64,000 nt of DNA from Gordonibacter pamelaeae (GCF_042665095.1 NZ_JBHTBV010000003.1), one strand, 5' to 3'. Counted from the first letter of the stretch, positions 15,254 to 24,587 are shown. Notes: generated by a model from the sequence alone, not told the origin. Program-made: numbers and translations.

Positions 15254-17731
15254 CTAGCCGCGCACCTCGGCGCCGGTGGCCGCGCACACCTTCTTCACCA
15301 ACCGCTCATGAGCCTTGTCCACCTCGTCGCTCGTGAGCGTGCGGTCGGCCGCGCGGTACGTGAGCGCGTAGGCCATCGACTTCTTGCCCGCGCCCACGCG
15401 CTCCTCGTCGCGGTACACGTCGAACAGGCGCGCGTCCTCCAAGAGCTTCCTGCCCGCCGAGGCCATGCACTGCACGAGCTTCTCGTGCGCAACGCCCTCG
15501 TCCACGACGAACGCCACGTCCATGGACACGGCCGGGAACGTGGGCACGTCGCGGTAGTCGCGCGCGGGACGCGACGCCTTGGCAAGCGCCTCCACGTCCA
15601 GCTCGAACGCCACCACCGGCGCATCCGCCTCGAAGGCGGCCACGGCCAGCGGGTGCAGCTCGCCCACCCAGCCCAGCTCCGCGCCGCCCGCGAGCACCAC
15701 GGCGGCTCGCCCGGGCTGCAGGTGCGGGGCCTCGTCGGCGGAGAGCGCCTTGAAGCGCAGCTTCGGCAGCGCCAGCTCGCGCGCCAGGCTCTCGACGACG
15801 CCCTTGCCGTCGAAGAAGTCGAACGGGGCCGGCGCGGCGTTCCAGCCCGCCTCGCCCATGGCGCCCGCCAACACGCCCGCCAGACGGCGGCGCTCCTTGG
15901 GCTGCTTGCGCCCCTCGGCCGCGAAGAACACGGCGCCCGCCTCGTAGAGCTGGACGTTCTTCACGCCGCGGCTCTGGTTGTACGCCACGCTGCGCAAAAG
16001 GCCGGGCACGATGCTCTGGCGCATGACGGACTGGTCGGCGTTGAGGGGGTTGATGAGCTCGACCGGCTCGCCCAGCCCCTCGTGCGGCATGCGCAGGCGG
16101 TCGAGGTCGCCCGGCTCGGCGAACGAGTAGGTCATCGTCTCGTTGAGGCCGCTCGCGCGCATGACGGCGTTCACCGTGTCCATGACGTGCTCCATCTGCG
16201 AGCGCGTGCCCACGCGGCCGGGGCCGCCGGGTAGCGTGGCCGGGATGCGGTCCATGCCCCACAGGCGCAGCACCTCCTCGTACAGGTCGATCTCGCGCTC
16301 GAGGTCCGGGCGGAACGTGGGCGCGCCCACGGCCAGCACGCCCGCATCGCCCGCCGGATCGTCGGCCACCGTGCAGCCCAGGCGGCGCAGGATGTCCTCG
16401 ATGTCGGCGCGCGGGATGTCCGCTCCCATCATGGCGCAGAAGCGCGGCACGCGGAAGCGCAGGTCGGGCGCCGTCGAGGGCGCCGGCCACTCGTCCACGA
16501 TGCCAGCGCCGTTGCCGGCGGCGGCGCTCACCGTGCCCCCGGCCACCTCCACCATGAGCGCGGCGGCCGCGGCCGAGCGCTCTTCGATGCCGTGGTCGTC
16601 CACGCCGCGCTCGTAGCGCATGGAGCTCTCGCTGAACAGGCCCAGGTTGCGGCTCGTGCGGCTCGTGCGGCCCGGTTCGAACGTGGCGGCCTCCAGCAGG
16701 ATGTCCACCGTCCCGTCCGTGACCTCGGTATCCAGGCCGCCCATGACGCCTGCGAGCGCCACGGCGCCGAGCTCCGGCGTGGAGATGACCGTCATGTCGG
16801 GCGTGAGCGCGCGATCCTCGCCGTCGAGCGTGGTCAGGCGCTCGCCTTCGGCGGCCGCGCGCACCACGATGTGCGCCACGCCGTCCGCGTTCTTGAGCTT
16901 GTCCAGGTCGAAGGCGTGCAGAGGCTGGCCGAACAGGAACAGGATGTAGTTCGTCACGTCCACGATGTTGTTGATGGAGCGCTGGCCGATAGCGGCCAGG
17001 CGCTCGACCATCCAGTCGGGGCTCGGGCCCACCTTGACCCCGCGGATGACACGCGCGGTGTAGCGCGGGCAGCGCGCCGCGTCCTCGATGGTGATCTTCA
17101 CCGTCTCGTCGACGGGCGCCGCTGAGGCGTCCAGCGCGAGCTTGCCCGCCATACCGACAAGCGGGCTCTCGTAGTCGGTGCGGTACATGGCACCCACCTC
17201 GCGCGCCATGCCCACCATGGAGAGGCAGTCGGGGCGGTTCGGCGTGATCTCCAGGTCGAGCACCGTGTCGGCAAGCTGCGCGTAGTCGGCGATGGGCACG
17301 CCCACGGGCGCGTCCTCGGGAAGCACCCAGATGCCCGCGTGGTCGCCGCCCATCCCCAGCTCGCGCTGCGAACAGCACATGCCGCAGCTGGGAACGCCGC
17401 GCAGCTTCGACTTCTTGATCTTGAGATCGCCCGGCAGCACCGCGCCCACGCAGGCCACCGGCACCTTGATGCCCGCCGCGATGTTCGGCGCACCGCACAC
17501 GATCTGCACGGGCTCGCCCGCGCCCACGTCCACCGTGACCACGTGCATGTGGTCGCTGTCCGGGTGCTGCTCGCAGGTGAGCACGTGCCCCACGACCACG
17601 CCGTCGAGCGCCGCACCGGTCCTCTCCACCGCCTCGACGCCCGTGCCCGTCAGATCGAGCCGATCGCAGAACGCCTTCGTGTCCGCCGGCACGTCCACGT
17701 ATTCACTCAACCACTTCAAAGATACTTTCAT
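15254..17731 (-). CDS. pheT: Phenylalanine-tRNA ligase beta subunit
   Basis: This 825-residue protein has the complete bacterial PheT order. An N-terminal EMAP-like tRNA-binding domain (about 40-150, including HPDSDHMHVVTVDVG) is followed by the B3/B4 editing domain near 200-400 (SINNIVDVTNYILFLFGQP), B5 (about 410-480), the catalytic-like core, and the C-terminal ferredoxin-fold anticodon-binding domain (ARDYRDVPTFPAVSMDVAFV). It joins PheS in an alpha2-beta2 enzyme charging tRNA-Phe, and the B3/B4 domain clears mischarged Tyr-tRNA. It starts 13 bases after the pheS stop, so the two form one operon behind the T-box leader. Confidence 0.97.
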   Translation of the reverse strand: MKVSLKWLSEYVDVPADTKAFCDRLDLTGTGVEAVERTGAALDGVVVGHVLTCEQHPDSDHMHVVTVDVGAGEPVQIVCGAPNIAAGIKVPVACVGAVLPGDLKIKKSKLRGVPSCGMCCSQRELGMGGDHAGIWVLPEDAPVGVPIADYAQLADTVLDLEITPNRPDCLSMVGMAREVGAMYRTDYESPLVGMAGKLALDASAAPVDETVKITIEDAARCPRYTARVIRGVKVGPSPDWMVERLAAIGQRSINNIVDVTNYILFLFGQPLHAFDLDKLKNADGVAHIVVRAAAEGERLTTLDGEDRALTPDMTVISTPELGAVALAGVMGGLDTEVTDGTVDILLEAATFEPGRTSRTSRNLGLFSESSMRYERGVDDHGIEERSAAAAALMVEVAGGTVSAAAGNGAGIVDEWPAPSTAPDLRFRVPRFCAMMGADIPRADIEDILRRLGCTVADDPAGDAGVLAVGAPTFRPDLEREIDLYEEVLRLWGMDRIPATLPGGPGRVGTRSQMEHVMDTVNAVMRASGLNETMTYSFAEPGDLDRLRMPHEGLGEPVELINPLNADQSVMRQSIVPGLLRSVAYNQSRGVKNVQLYEAGAVFFAAEGRKQPKERRRLAGVLAGAMGEAGWNAAPAPFDFFDGKGVVESLARELALPKLRFKALSADEAPHLQPGRAAVVLAGGAELGWVGELHPLAVAAFEADAPVVAFELDVEALAKASRPARDYRDVPTFPAVSMDVAFVVDEGVAHEKLVQCMASAGRKLLEDARLFDVYRDEERVGAGKKSMAYALTYRAADRTLTSDEVDKAHERLVKKVCAATGAEVRG

Positions 17732-17744
17732 AGCTTGCGGCTCC

Positions 17745-18806
17745 TTAGAACTGACGGAGGAATCTCATGTCGCCTTCGACCAGCATGCGCAGGTCGGGGA
17801 CGTTGTACTTCAGGCAGGCGATGCGCTCCACCCCCATGCCGAACGCGAATCCGGAGTACTTCTCGGGGTCGATGCCGGACATGGACAGCACGTTCGGATC
17901 CACCATGCCGCAGCCGAGGATCTCCAGCCAGCCGGTGCCCTTGCAGAACCGGCAGCCCTCGCCGTGGCAGATGCCGCAGCTCACGTCCACCTCGGCCGAC
18001 GGCTCCGTGAACGGGAAGTAGTGGGCGCGGAACCGCGTTTTGCGCTCCTCGCCGAACAGCTGCTTGCACAGGTAGTCGAGCGTGCCCTTCAGGTCGCCGA
18101 ACGTGATGCCCTCGTCCACCACCAGGCCCTCGATCTGCGTGAACTGGGGCAGGTGGGAGGGGTCGGCCACGTCGCGGCGATACACCTTGCCGGGCGCGAT
18201 GACGAAGATGGGAAGCTCGTTGTCCTCCATCGCGTGCACCTGCACGCCCGAGGTCTGCGTGCGCAGGAGCACGTCGGACTCGCCGCGCACCGCGGCCTCG
18301 TCGCCGGAGCGGTCCACCACGTAGAACGTGTCGGCCAGGCTGCGGCTGGGATGGTCGGCCGGGGCGTTGAGCGCCTCGAAGTTGTAGTAGTCGGTCTCCA
18401 CCTCGGGGCCCTCGGCCACCGTGTAGCCCAGGCCGAGGAATATCTCGGAGATCTCGTCGGTGATGCGGTTGATGAGGTGGCGCGTGCCCATCTGCTGGGC
18501 GCGGCCCGGCAGCGTCACGTCCACGGCCGCCGCGTCGATGGCCGCGGCCAGCTCGGCGGCATCGAGGGCCGCCTTGCGCGCGGCGAGAGCAGCCTCCACC
18601 GCCTCGCGCACCTCGTTAACCGTTTTGCCGACGGCCGCGCGCTCCTCCTTCGGCACCTGCCCCATGCTGCGCAGATGGCCCGTCAGCGTGCCGGCCTTGC
18701 CCAGCACGCCGATACGCACCTGCTCGAGCGCGGCGGTGTCGGCCGCCTCCGCGATGCGGGCGAGCGTCTGCTCGCGCAGCGCCGCCACTTCGTCCACGAT
18801 ACCCAT
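17745..18806 (-). CDS. pheS: Phenylalanine-tRNA ligase alpha subunit
   Basis: The ATG at 18806 gives 353 residues and follows the T-box terminator by about 50 bases. The longer frame runs back into the leader and is rejected. An N-terminal coiled coil (about 1-90) precedes the class II catalytic domain. Motif 2 is VYRRDVADPSHLPQFTQIEG, and the Phe pocket and motif 3 region reads GFAFGMGVERIACLKYNVPDLR. A CGICHGEGCRFCKGTG segment near 285-300 has paired cysteines typical of a zinc-containing PheS subgroup. It makes the aminoacyl-adenylate and transfers Phe to the 2'-OH of tRNA-Phe. Confidence 0.97.
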   Translation of the reverse strand: MGIVDEVAALREQTLARIAEAADTAALEQVRIGVLGKAGTLTGHLRSMGQVPKEERAAVGKTVNEVREAVEAALAARKAALDAAELAAAIDAAAVDVTLPGRAQQMGTRHLINRITDEISEIFLGLGYTVAEGPEVETDYYNFEALNAPADHPSRSLADTFYVVDRSGDEAAVRGESDVLLRTQTSGVQVHAMEDNELPIFVIAPGKVYRRDVADPSHLPQFTQIEGLVVDEGITFGDLKGTLDYLCKQLFGEERKTRFRAHYFPFTEPSAEVDVSCGICHGEGCRFCKGTGWLEILGCGMVDPNVLSMSGIDPEKYSGFAFGMGVERIACLKYNVPDLRMLVEGDMRFLRQF

Positions 18807-18859
18807 GTCCTCGTGCTTCCTTTCCGTCTCTCCCCGCGCCCGCCGCAGCCGGCGCAATG

Positions 18860-18926
18860 AAAAAGAGCCTTCTCTCGTCCTTGTCGTGTGGGGCACGGCC
18901 CCGGTCCAAGGACGAGAGAAGGCTCT
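18860..18926 (-). terminator. T-box terminator hairpin
   Basis: Bases 18907-18925 and 18865-18883 form a perfect 19-bp stem, followed on the minus strand by UUUUU (18864-18860). The upstream arm begins directly after the T-box motif, so it is mutually exclusive with the antiterminator. Confidence 0.88.
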
Positions 18927-19205
18927 CGCGGTACCACCTCGGTTGGCGCGCCTCAGCTGCACGCCCCTCCGCCTGCGGCGGAACGGGCGCGCGGCCGTGG
19001 CCGCCCGCTCTTGCGCTCGGTAACGGGAGCACCCGTCGCGCCCTACTGCACGTCTTGCCGCCCCGCTGCCGCCGGGCCGCATCCGCGTTCAAACGCGCTG
19101 CTCGGAAGGGAATCGCCGCACCGGTCGCCCGGGTGCTCTCAGCCGGTGGCACCCGTCTCTGATGGCAACCGCGCCGCACGGCGCTGTCTTCGTCATCGCA
19201 TGTAA
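18860..19205 (-). promoter_or_regulatory. T-box riboswitch controlling pheS-pheT
   Basis: On the minus strand the leader carries the T-box core GGTGGTACCGCG (18938-18927), followed at once by a long terminator hairpin ending in U. Upstream lies a GC-rich structured region consistent with stem I, starting near 19205. In T-boxes, uncharged tRNA pairs with a specifier codon and with the T-box bulge. This stabilises an antiterminator and turns on the synthetase genes. As the genes are pheS-pheT the specifier should be a Phe codon. TTC triplets occur near 19110-19122 on the minus strand, but I cannot fix the specifier loop by eye. Confidence 0.88.
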
Positions 19206-19320
19206 CGTTGCAGTTTAGCACAAAACGAGGCCGGGGAATGCGACATCGTCACACGCAACATGACATCATCTCCGTGACTCCGCCCGGGCTTTTGTCACAT
19301 CGGGGCTTTTTGCCACGCCC

Positions 19321-20553
19321 CTACAGGAAGCGGTAGCTCACGGTGCGCAGGCCCCAGTCGTTGCACGACGAGAAGCCGAACGCCTTCCACACGCCGGGCT
19401 GCAGGTCGAGCACGCGGCTGCCGCCGCCCATGTAGCCGCAGTCGTTCACGGTGGCGAGCACCGTCATGCCGCCGTAGGAGATCTCGACGGTGCGCCCGTA
19501 GTACTGCCAGTACCGTGGCCACGCCATGGGCACGGCCACGCCCATGGACCAGTCGTCGCACACGGCGCCCGTGGCCGTGGTGCCGGGATTGGGCGTGTAG
19601 GGGTCGGTGGAGCCGCCGTATGCCGAGGCGATTCCCGTGGACCAGCCGGCGCCGGGATCGGGCGCGGGCTCCGGCGCCGGGTCGGACCCCGAGCCGCCGT
19701 CGGGCGCCGGGGAGGGCGACGGATCGGGCGCGACATCCGTCATCTGGTCGCCGGGGCGCACCGTGTTCGTGTTCGACTCGTCGACGGCCACCGGCTCGGC
19801 AGGCGCGGAGCCCTGGGCCTCCGCCTCCTCGATCTTGCGCTGCAGCTCCTCGACCATCGAGGCGTACTCGCCCTGCGCCCCCTGCAGCTTCGTGGAGGCA
19901 TCGGACACCGTCTGCTCGGCCTGGACCTTCTTCTCCTCGAGTTCGGCCAGCTTTCGGTCCTGCTCGTCCTTCTGCGCGTTCAGGTCCTCCATGAGCGCAT
20001 CGAAGCGGGCCGAACGCTCCTTCTGCGCCTCGACCTCGTCCACCTGGTACTGCACCACGCTCGAAAGGTAGACCAGGTTGCGCACGAGCTCGTCGAAGCT
20101 CTCCGCCTCCAGCAGTAGCTTGACGAGCGACTGGGCCGAGCCCCCGCGGTACTCATAGACCGCCGCCTTGGCCAGGGCCGCGCGCCCGTCGATAACCTCC
20201 TGCTGGGCCTCCAGGGCCTGGGCCGTGGTCTCGTCGATGCGTTTCTGCAGGTCGGCGACCTCTTTGACGAGCGCCTCGTGGTCGGCCGCGATGCCCTGAC
20301 GGTTTGACTCGGCGCCGTCGAGCGCGCCCTGGGCCTCCTCCACGGCGCGCTCGGCCTCGGCCACGGCGGCCTCATCGACCTCGTCGGCCCCTGCCGCCCG
20401 CGGCGCGAAGGGAACAAGCCCGCAGGCCAGAAGCGCCGCCAGCAGGCAGCCCAGCACCGCGCGTGCGACAAGCAGGGCCGCAGGGCGACGGCGCTGCGGG
20501 GCCCCGCCTTCGGCGGTCGGCACGGTCACGGTCGGGTGCGCGTTCGGGTTCAT
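19321..20553 (-). CDS. Secreted coiled-coil protein with C-terminal double-psi barrel domain
   Basis: This 410-residue protein has AAGGA six bases before its ATG. A signal/anchor helix lies at about 25-50. A long coiled coil follows at about 57-240, with a break at YEYRGGSAQSLVKLLLEAESFDELVRN, as seen in PcsB/CwlO-type peptidoglycan hydrolase regulators. A Pro/Asp-rich linker (about 255-305) leads to a C-terminal barrel (ASAYGGSTDPYTPN, GAVCDDWSMGVAVP, TVNDCGYMGGGSRVLDLQP) of the RlpA/3D double-psi type. Such proteins bind or cut peptidoglycan glycan strands. It follows the serine hydrolase gene after nine bases, so the two secreted proteins form an envelope operon. Confidence 0.8.
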   Translation of the reverse strand: MNPNAHPTVTVPTAEGGAPQRRRPAALLVARAVLGCLLAALLACGLVPFAPRAAGADEVDEAAVAEAERAVEEAQGALDGAESNRQGIAADHEALVKEVADLQKRIDETTAQALEAQQEVIDGRAALAKAAVYEYRGGSAQSLVKLLLEAESFDELVRNLVYLSSVVQYQVDEVEAQKERSARFDALMEDLNAQKDEQDRKLAELEEKKVQAEQTVSDASTKLQGAQGEYASMVEELQRKIEEAEAQGSAPAEPVAVDESNTNTVRPGDQMTDVAPDPSPSPAPDGGSGSDPAPEPAPDPGAGWSTGIASAYGGSTDPYTPNPGTTATGAVCDDWSMGVAVPMAWPRYWQYYGRTVEISYGGMTVLATVNDCGYMGGGSRVLDLQPGVWKAFGFSSCNDWGLRTVSYRFL

Positions 20554-20562
20554 GGAGGGTCC

Positions 20563-21696
20563 TTAGGCTGCGAGCAGCCGGTCGTGCGCTTCGTCGAGCG
20601 CGGCGATCAGGTTCAGGATGAGCGGTTCGTTGTCGGTGAAGTACGCGTCATCGTAGTCGGCGTCCGACATGACGGCTACCAGGTAGTCGCCGGCGGCGGA
20701 CCTGACGATACCCGCGTCGTTGAGCGCGCCCATGTCGTACAGGGGCGTGTCGATCTCGTAGCCGGCCTTCGAGAGCACCTGGTGGTCGGACCCGAGCACC
20801 TCGCGGATGAACGAGGTGCCGGTCTGCGCGAGCAGCCCTTCGCAGAAGGAGGCCTGGCCGCCCCCGCTCCTAAGGTACCCGCCCACACCAAGCCAGAGTT
20901 TCGCCAGCTCGCGCGGCGTGTAGGAGGGATACCACTCGCCACCCCAGGCCGCAGCGTCCACGCCGGCCGCCGCCGCCCACGCCTCGAAGCCCTCGCTGTA
21001 TCGGTTGCGGAGCAGCGCATAGCCGGTGTTGTCGGAGTAGACGATGGTATCCGTGAGCACCGTGGCCAGGTCGTAGGTGCTCTGGCCGTCTGAGGCCATG
21101 ATGCCCGTGCCCTCCGTGACCGTGTCCTCGAAGACCTCGTCGTCGAGCGCCGCCCCTCCCTCGTCGACCAGGGCCTGGGCCACGTACGTGACGAACGGCG
21201 CCTTGATGGTGCTCGCCGAGGAGAAGGCTGCGTCGGCGTTGCAGCCAAGGCCGCGCTGGGAGGCGAAATCGTACACGACGAAGCCGGCGTTGCAGCCCGC
21301 GCTGCGGAACGCCTCGAGCGCCGCGGCCACGGCGGGCACCTCGGACGGGTCGACGGCACGCTGGGCCCCCGAGGCGTCGAAGAGGTTGACGTCCGCCGTG
21401 CCGGACGCCCCATCGAGCACCGCCGGCGCCACGGCGCCCGCCGCGGGCGCCGACGCCGACGCCGTGTCGGGCGGCTGGGCCGCTTCGTCCGCCACGGCGA
21501 CGGGAAGGTCCGGAGCGGCGTCGGCAACGTCCAGCGACGCGACCGGTTCCTCGGGGCGCTCGGCGGCGGCCCCCATCCCGATCGCCACGCCGAAGAAGGC
21601 CACGACGCCCACGAGCGCGAGCGCGGCCGCCTTCGACCACGTCGGCAGGTGCCTTATCCGTCGGCGCAGCCGCCGTATGCCCGAGCCCTTCCCCAT
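20563..21696 (-). CDS. Membrane-anchored class A beta-lactamase-like serine hydrolase
   Basis: From the ATG at 21696 (GGCGAGG just before it) this is a 377-residue protein. A basic N-terminus, one membrane helix (AAALALVGVVAFFGVAIGMGA) and an Ala/Pro/Asp-rich stalk lead to a penicillin-recognising fold. The nucleophile motif is SSASTIK (SxxK), then YSDNTG (SDN) and SKAGYE in place of KTG. A Trp/Tyr-rich WGGEWYPSYTPRELAKLW stretch lies between the last two. The family covers beta-lactamases, transpeptidase-like enzymes and inactive binders. The missing KTG threonine is seen in some of them. With the double-psi barrel partner downstream, cell-wall remodelling is more likely than antibiotic hydrolysis (inference). 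Confidence 0.8.
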   Translation of the reverse strand: MGKGSGIRRLRRRIRHLPTWSKAAALALVGVVAFFGVAIGMGAAAERPEEPVASLDVADAAPDLPVAVADEAAQPPDTASASAPAAGAVAPAVLDGASGTADVNLFDASGAQRAVDPSEVPAVAAALEAFRSAGCNAGFVVYDFASQRGLGCNADAAFSSASTIKAPFVTYVAQALVDEGGAALDDEVFEDTVTEGTGIMASDGQSTYDLATVLTDTIVYSDNTGYALLRNRYSEGFEAWAAAAGVDAAAWGGEWYPSYTPRELAKLWLGVGGYLRSGGGQASFCEGLLAQTGTSFIREVLGSDHQVLSKAGYEIDTPLYDMGALNDAGIVRSAAGDYLVAVMSDADYDDAYFTDNEPLILNLIAALDEAHDRLLAA

Positions 21697-22054
21697 CGCC
21701 TCGCCGTTCCGCATTCTTTCTGCCGCAACCCCGGCCGCGCTTCGAACGCGCGCTTTCCGTGACGGCTTTTCTGCCGTTTTCCCCACCGAGTATTCCGTAA
21801 CAGCCGGGCAACGACAAGACGACGCAACCGAACAACACAACAGCGCCACGGTCTGTTCGCATGGTCTCCCCGAGGGGAAAAGGGGGTTAAACGCTTGTCA
21901 TCACCAGCGCTTTCGCTCCCTCGCGAAGGCGCTTCCGAGAGAGGGCGGCCCCTCTTGGCCGGCACCTGCACCGCCCTGCCATGGGCGACGGCAACGGCTC
22001 CGTGGTAGTATAGGCAGGACAATGCCCCCTCCCGCCCCACCGGAAAGGCATCAC
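21697..22054. other. Divergent intergenic region
   Basis: This 358-base region lies between the serine hydrolase (minus) and the acetyltransferase (plus). I see no gene. It contains an imperfect hairpin at about 21906-21934 (AGCGCTTTCGC against GCGAAGGCGCT) and a GTAGTATAGG patch near 22003-22012 that could hold a plus-strand -10. No repeat or RNA gene is evident. Confidence 0.35.
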
Positions 22055-22678
22055 GTGAGACCCGCTCCCGCCCGCATACGCCTTGCAACCGCCGACGACG
22101 CGGACGCCATCCTCGCCGTGTACGCGCCCTTCGTGGACACGCCCGTCACGTTCGAGGAAGAGACGCCCTCGGCCGAAGCGTTCCGCGAGCGGGTCGCAGG
22201 CGTGCTCGCCGGCTACCCGTACCTCGTGGCCGAGCAGGACGGATGCGTGATGGGCTATGCCTACGCGCACGCCCAGGCCGAGCGGGCGGCCTACGCCTGG
22301 AACGCCGAGCTGTCGGTGTACCTGGCCCCCGGGGCCCAAGGTGCCGGGCTGGGTAGCGCGCTTTACGGAGCCCTGATCGAGCTCGTGCGCCTGCAGGGCA
22401 TGAAATGCGCCTACGCGCGCGTCACGTTGCCGAACGCGGCCAGCGAGCGCCTGCACGAGGCGTTCGGCTTCCAGCTCATGGGCATCCAGCGCAACGCCGG
22501 CTACACCTGCGGCGCCTGGCGCGACGTGGCCTGGCTCTCCCTGCCCCTGGCGGCCTTCGACCCCGCACCCGAGGCGCCCGTCCCGTTCCCCGCCCTGCTG
22601 TGCCGCGACGCCGCCGCCGTGGACGGCGTGCTGGACCGCGCGAACGCCGCGGCCGCCGCGCAGCGTCAGCGCGCTTAG
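22055..22678 (+). CDS. GNAT acetyltransferase, phosphinothricin-acetyltransferase-like
   Basis: The GTG at 22055 has GGAAAGG six bases upstream and gives 207 residues. An ATG at 22022 is a weaker alternative. The fold is a complete GNAT: DADAILAVYAPFVDTPVTFEEETPS at the start, YPYLVAEQDGCVMGYAYAH, then the acetyl-CoA loop SVYLAPGAQGAGLGSALYGAL (Q-x-x-G-x-G/A) and the closing ASERLHEAFGFQLMGIQRNAG. This is the layout of Pat/Bar-like enzymes that acetylate phosphinothricin, methionine sulfone or sulfoximine. The true substrate is unknown. It is followed after nine bases by a WYL regulator, so the two are likely co-transcribed. Confidence 0.88.
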   Translation: MRPAPARIRLATADDADAILAVYAPFVDTPVTFEEETPSAEAFRERVAGVLAGYPYLVAEQDGCVMGYAYAHAQAERAAYAWNAELSVYLAPGAQGAGLGSALYGALIELVRLQGMKCAYARVTLPNAASERLHEAFGFQLMGIQRNAGYTCGAWRDVAWLSLPLAAFDPAPEAPVPFPALLCRDAAAVDGVLDRANAAAAAQRQRA

Positions 22679-22687
22679 GAACCAGCC

Positions 22688-23632
22688 ATGCAGCCCCAAC
22701 GCCTGTTCGAGATCGTCTACCTCCTGATGGACCGCGGAACCTCCACCACGGCGGAGCTGGCGGCTCGGCTGGAAGTGTCCGAGCGCACGGTGCGCCGCGA
22801 CGTGGACGCGCTGTCGGCGGCGGGCGTGCCCGTGTACATGACGCGCGGCAAGGGCGGCGGCGTGCACCTCATGGACGGCTACGTGCTGGACCGTTCGGTG
22901 CTGAGCGAGCGCGAGCAGAGCGACATCATGGCGGCGCTTTCGGCGCTCAACCGCACCGGCGCCTCCGGCGAGGCGAGCGACGAGACGGCCGCACGCCTCG
23001 GCAGGCTGTTCCAGCGCGAGAACGTCGACTGGCTCGACATGGACTTCTCGTTCTGGGGCGCGCCGCCGAACTACCGCGCCGCATTCGACGCCATCCGCAA
23101 CGCCACGATCGGCCGGCACCCGCTGTCGTTCGCGTACTTCGACGCCGCGGGCAACCGCACCGAGCGCACGGTGGAGCCCGCGCAGCTTGTGTTCAAGGAA
23201 TCGTCGTGGTACGTGCGCGCCTGGTGCCGCGAGCGCGAGGCCTGGCGCACGTTCAAGCTGTTCCGCATCGACTGGGAGACGATCAGCGTCGCGCCCGACA
23301 CGTTCGAGGCGCGCCCGATGCCCGCGTTCGACGAGGGCGGCCACATGAGGGGCACCGACCGGCTGGTCATGCGCTTCGCCCCCGAAGCGGAATCCCGCGT
23401 GCGCGAGGAGTTCGCGCCCGAGACGATAGAGCGCGAGGCGGACGGCAGCTGGCGCGTGACCCTCGCCTGCGACATCGGCGAGCGCACGCGCTCCTACCTG
23501 CTATCGTTCGGCCCGCTGCTCGAAGTGCTCGAACCCGCCGACGTGCGCGCCTGGCTGCGCAAGCAGGGCGAAGCCGTCGCCCGGCGCTACGCCGAAGACG
23601 AGCCCGACGCCGATCCCGGTGCCGGTGCCTAA
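22688..23632 (+). CDS. YafY-like transcriptional regulator, HTH plus WYL domain
   Basis: This 314-residue protein starts with a winged helix-turn-helix (residues 5-60: RLFEIVYLLMDRGTSTTAELAARLEVSERTVRRDVD). A WYL domain follows (about 137-210: GRHPLSFAYFDAAGNRTERTVEPAQLVFKESSWYVRAWCREREAWRTFKLFRI), then a WCX-type C-terminal extension. WYL domains sense nucleotides or other small ligands, and many members repress stress genes. It starts nine bases after the GNAT gene and probably regulates that operon, though no operator is visible. Confidence 0.92.
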   Translation: MQPQRLFEIVYLLMDRGTSTTAELAARLEVSERTVRRDVDALSAAGVPVYMTRGKGGGVHLMDGYVLDRSVLSEREQSDIMAALSALNRTGASGEASDETAARLGRLFQRENVDWLDMDFSFWGAPPNYRAAFDAIRNATIGRHPLSFAYFDAAGNRTERTVEPAQLVFKESSWYVRAWCREREAWRTFKLFRIDWETISVAPDTFEARPMPAFDEGGHMRGTDRLVMRFAPEAESRVREEFAPETIEREADGSWRVTLACDIGERTRSYLLSFGPLLEVLEPADVRAWLRKQGEAVARRYAEDEPDADPGAGA

Positions 23633-23660
23633 CAGCTCTCGCGCAGCTCGGCAAGGGCAA

Positions 23661-23683
23661 GACAAGGGGACGGTTCTCTTGTC
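23661..23683 (+). repeat. REP palindrome left of the RAYT gene
   Basis: GACAAGGGGACGGTTCTCTTGTC has complementary GACAAG/CTTGTC ends and is the exact reverse complement of 24588-24610. The pair frames the RAYT transposase gene, the usual arrangement of REP sequences and their dedicated transposase. Confidence 0.8.
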
Positions 23684-23709
23684 CTGCTTGTCCTTTTCGC
23701 CTGTTCCAG

Positions 23710-24492
23710 CTAGCCGCTAGGAAGTTGGCCTTTTCCTGCTCTCGCTCGCTCGACGATCCCCTTGCTCAACCCCGTAAGTCGAGAAATCTGCCTGATGGAG
23801 AGACCGCGCACCCGCAAAAGAAGCACTGCCTCCTCTCGCCTTGCCTTGTCGAGCGAGCATACTTCGGCGCATTCCGATACGCCGGCAATCTCCCGAATGA
23901 GCATTATCGCCTCCCGATCGCTCAGCCGCGCCGGGTTGTCGATCCCGCAAGGCGGCAGGCCGCCATCCGATTCGCTTTCCACGAGAAGCCTGAAAGCCGA
24001 CTTGGCCTTGCTCGGATCAGCGTCAAGCATTTCGAGCACGCGCTCTGTGTCGGCAAGTCGGGGCGTCTCCATATACTCGTCGAAGCTCGTCCAGTACGCC
24101 GTCGTCTGCCCCACCTCGAGCGGATTCCTGTGTATGTAGCGAACAACGGACAGGAGATATTCGTCTCCCTCGATCGGTTTGCTTTTGTAACGATCTTGGA
24201 AAAGATAGCCCCTTCGATCGTATTTCCTGTTGAAGTAGTGCGAATAGCTCAGAAGGATCTTCTTCATCATCGAGGACAGATCGATCCTCCCCTCCTCGAC
24301 AAGAAGATGGACATGATTCCCCATCAAACACCATGCATGCAGCAGAAAGCCGCATTCGCGCTTGTAGCGGCGGAGTCGCTCCATGAACGCCCGCCGGTCC
24401 TCATCGTCGTAGAAGAGCTGCGTCTGGTTTATCCCGCGTACCATCACGTGGTGCAGGCCCGATTCGCTTTTCCTACGTGCTTGTCTCGGCAT
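23710..24492 (-). CDS. REP-associated tyrosine transposase (RAYT)
   Basis: The ATG at 24492 follows GGGAAGGGAG and gives 260 residues. The longer upstream frame runs into the right-hand REP repeat. Family features are LHHVMVRGINQTQLFYDDEDRRAFMERL at the start, the HUH metal-binding motif GNHVHLLVEE near residue 50-59, and the tyrosine helix MMKKILLSYSHYFNRKYDRRGYLFQDRYKS near 68-97. A C-terminal helix-turn-helix (RGLSIRQISRLTGLSKGIVERA) is added. RAYTs nick single-stranded REP hairpins. Exact 23-base REP palindromes flank the gene on both sides. Confidence 0.9.
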   Translation of the reverse strand: MPRQARRKSESGLHHVMVRGINQTQLFYDDEDRRAFMERLRRYKRECGFLLHAWCLMGNHVHLLVEEGRIDLSSMMKKILLSYSHYFNRKYDRRGYLFQDRYKSKPIEGDEYLLSVVRYIHRNPLEVGQTTAYWTSFDEYMETPRLADTERVLEMLDADPSKAKSAFRLLVESESDGGLPPCGIDNPARLSDREAIMLIREIAGVSECAEVCSLDKARREEAVLLLRVRGLSIRQISRLTGLSKGIVERARAGKGQLPSG

Positions 24493-24587
24493 GCGCATCT
24501 CCCTTCCCTGAATGAAGAAGATGATGCTTTGCATCATTTTAATTATAGCGTCCTCGAATCCAAGACGGAGTTGAAATCGCCGAGCAA

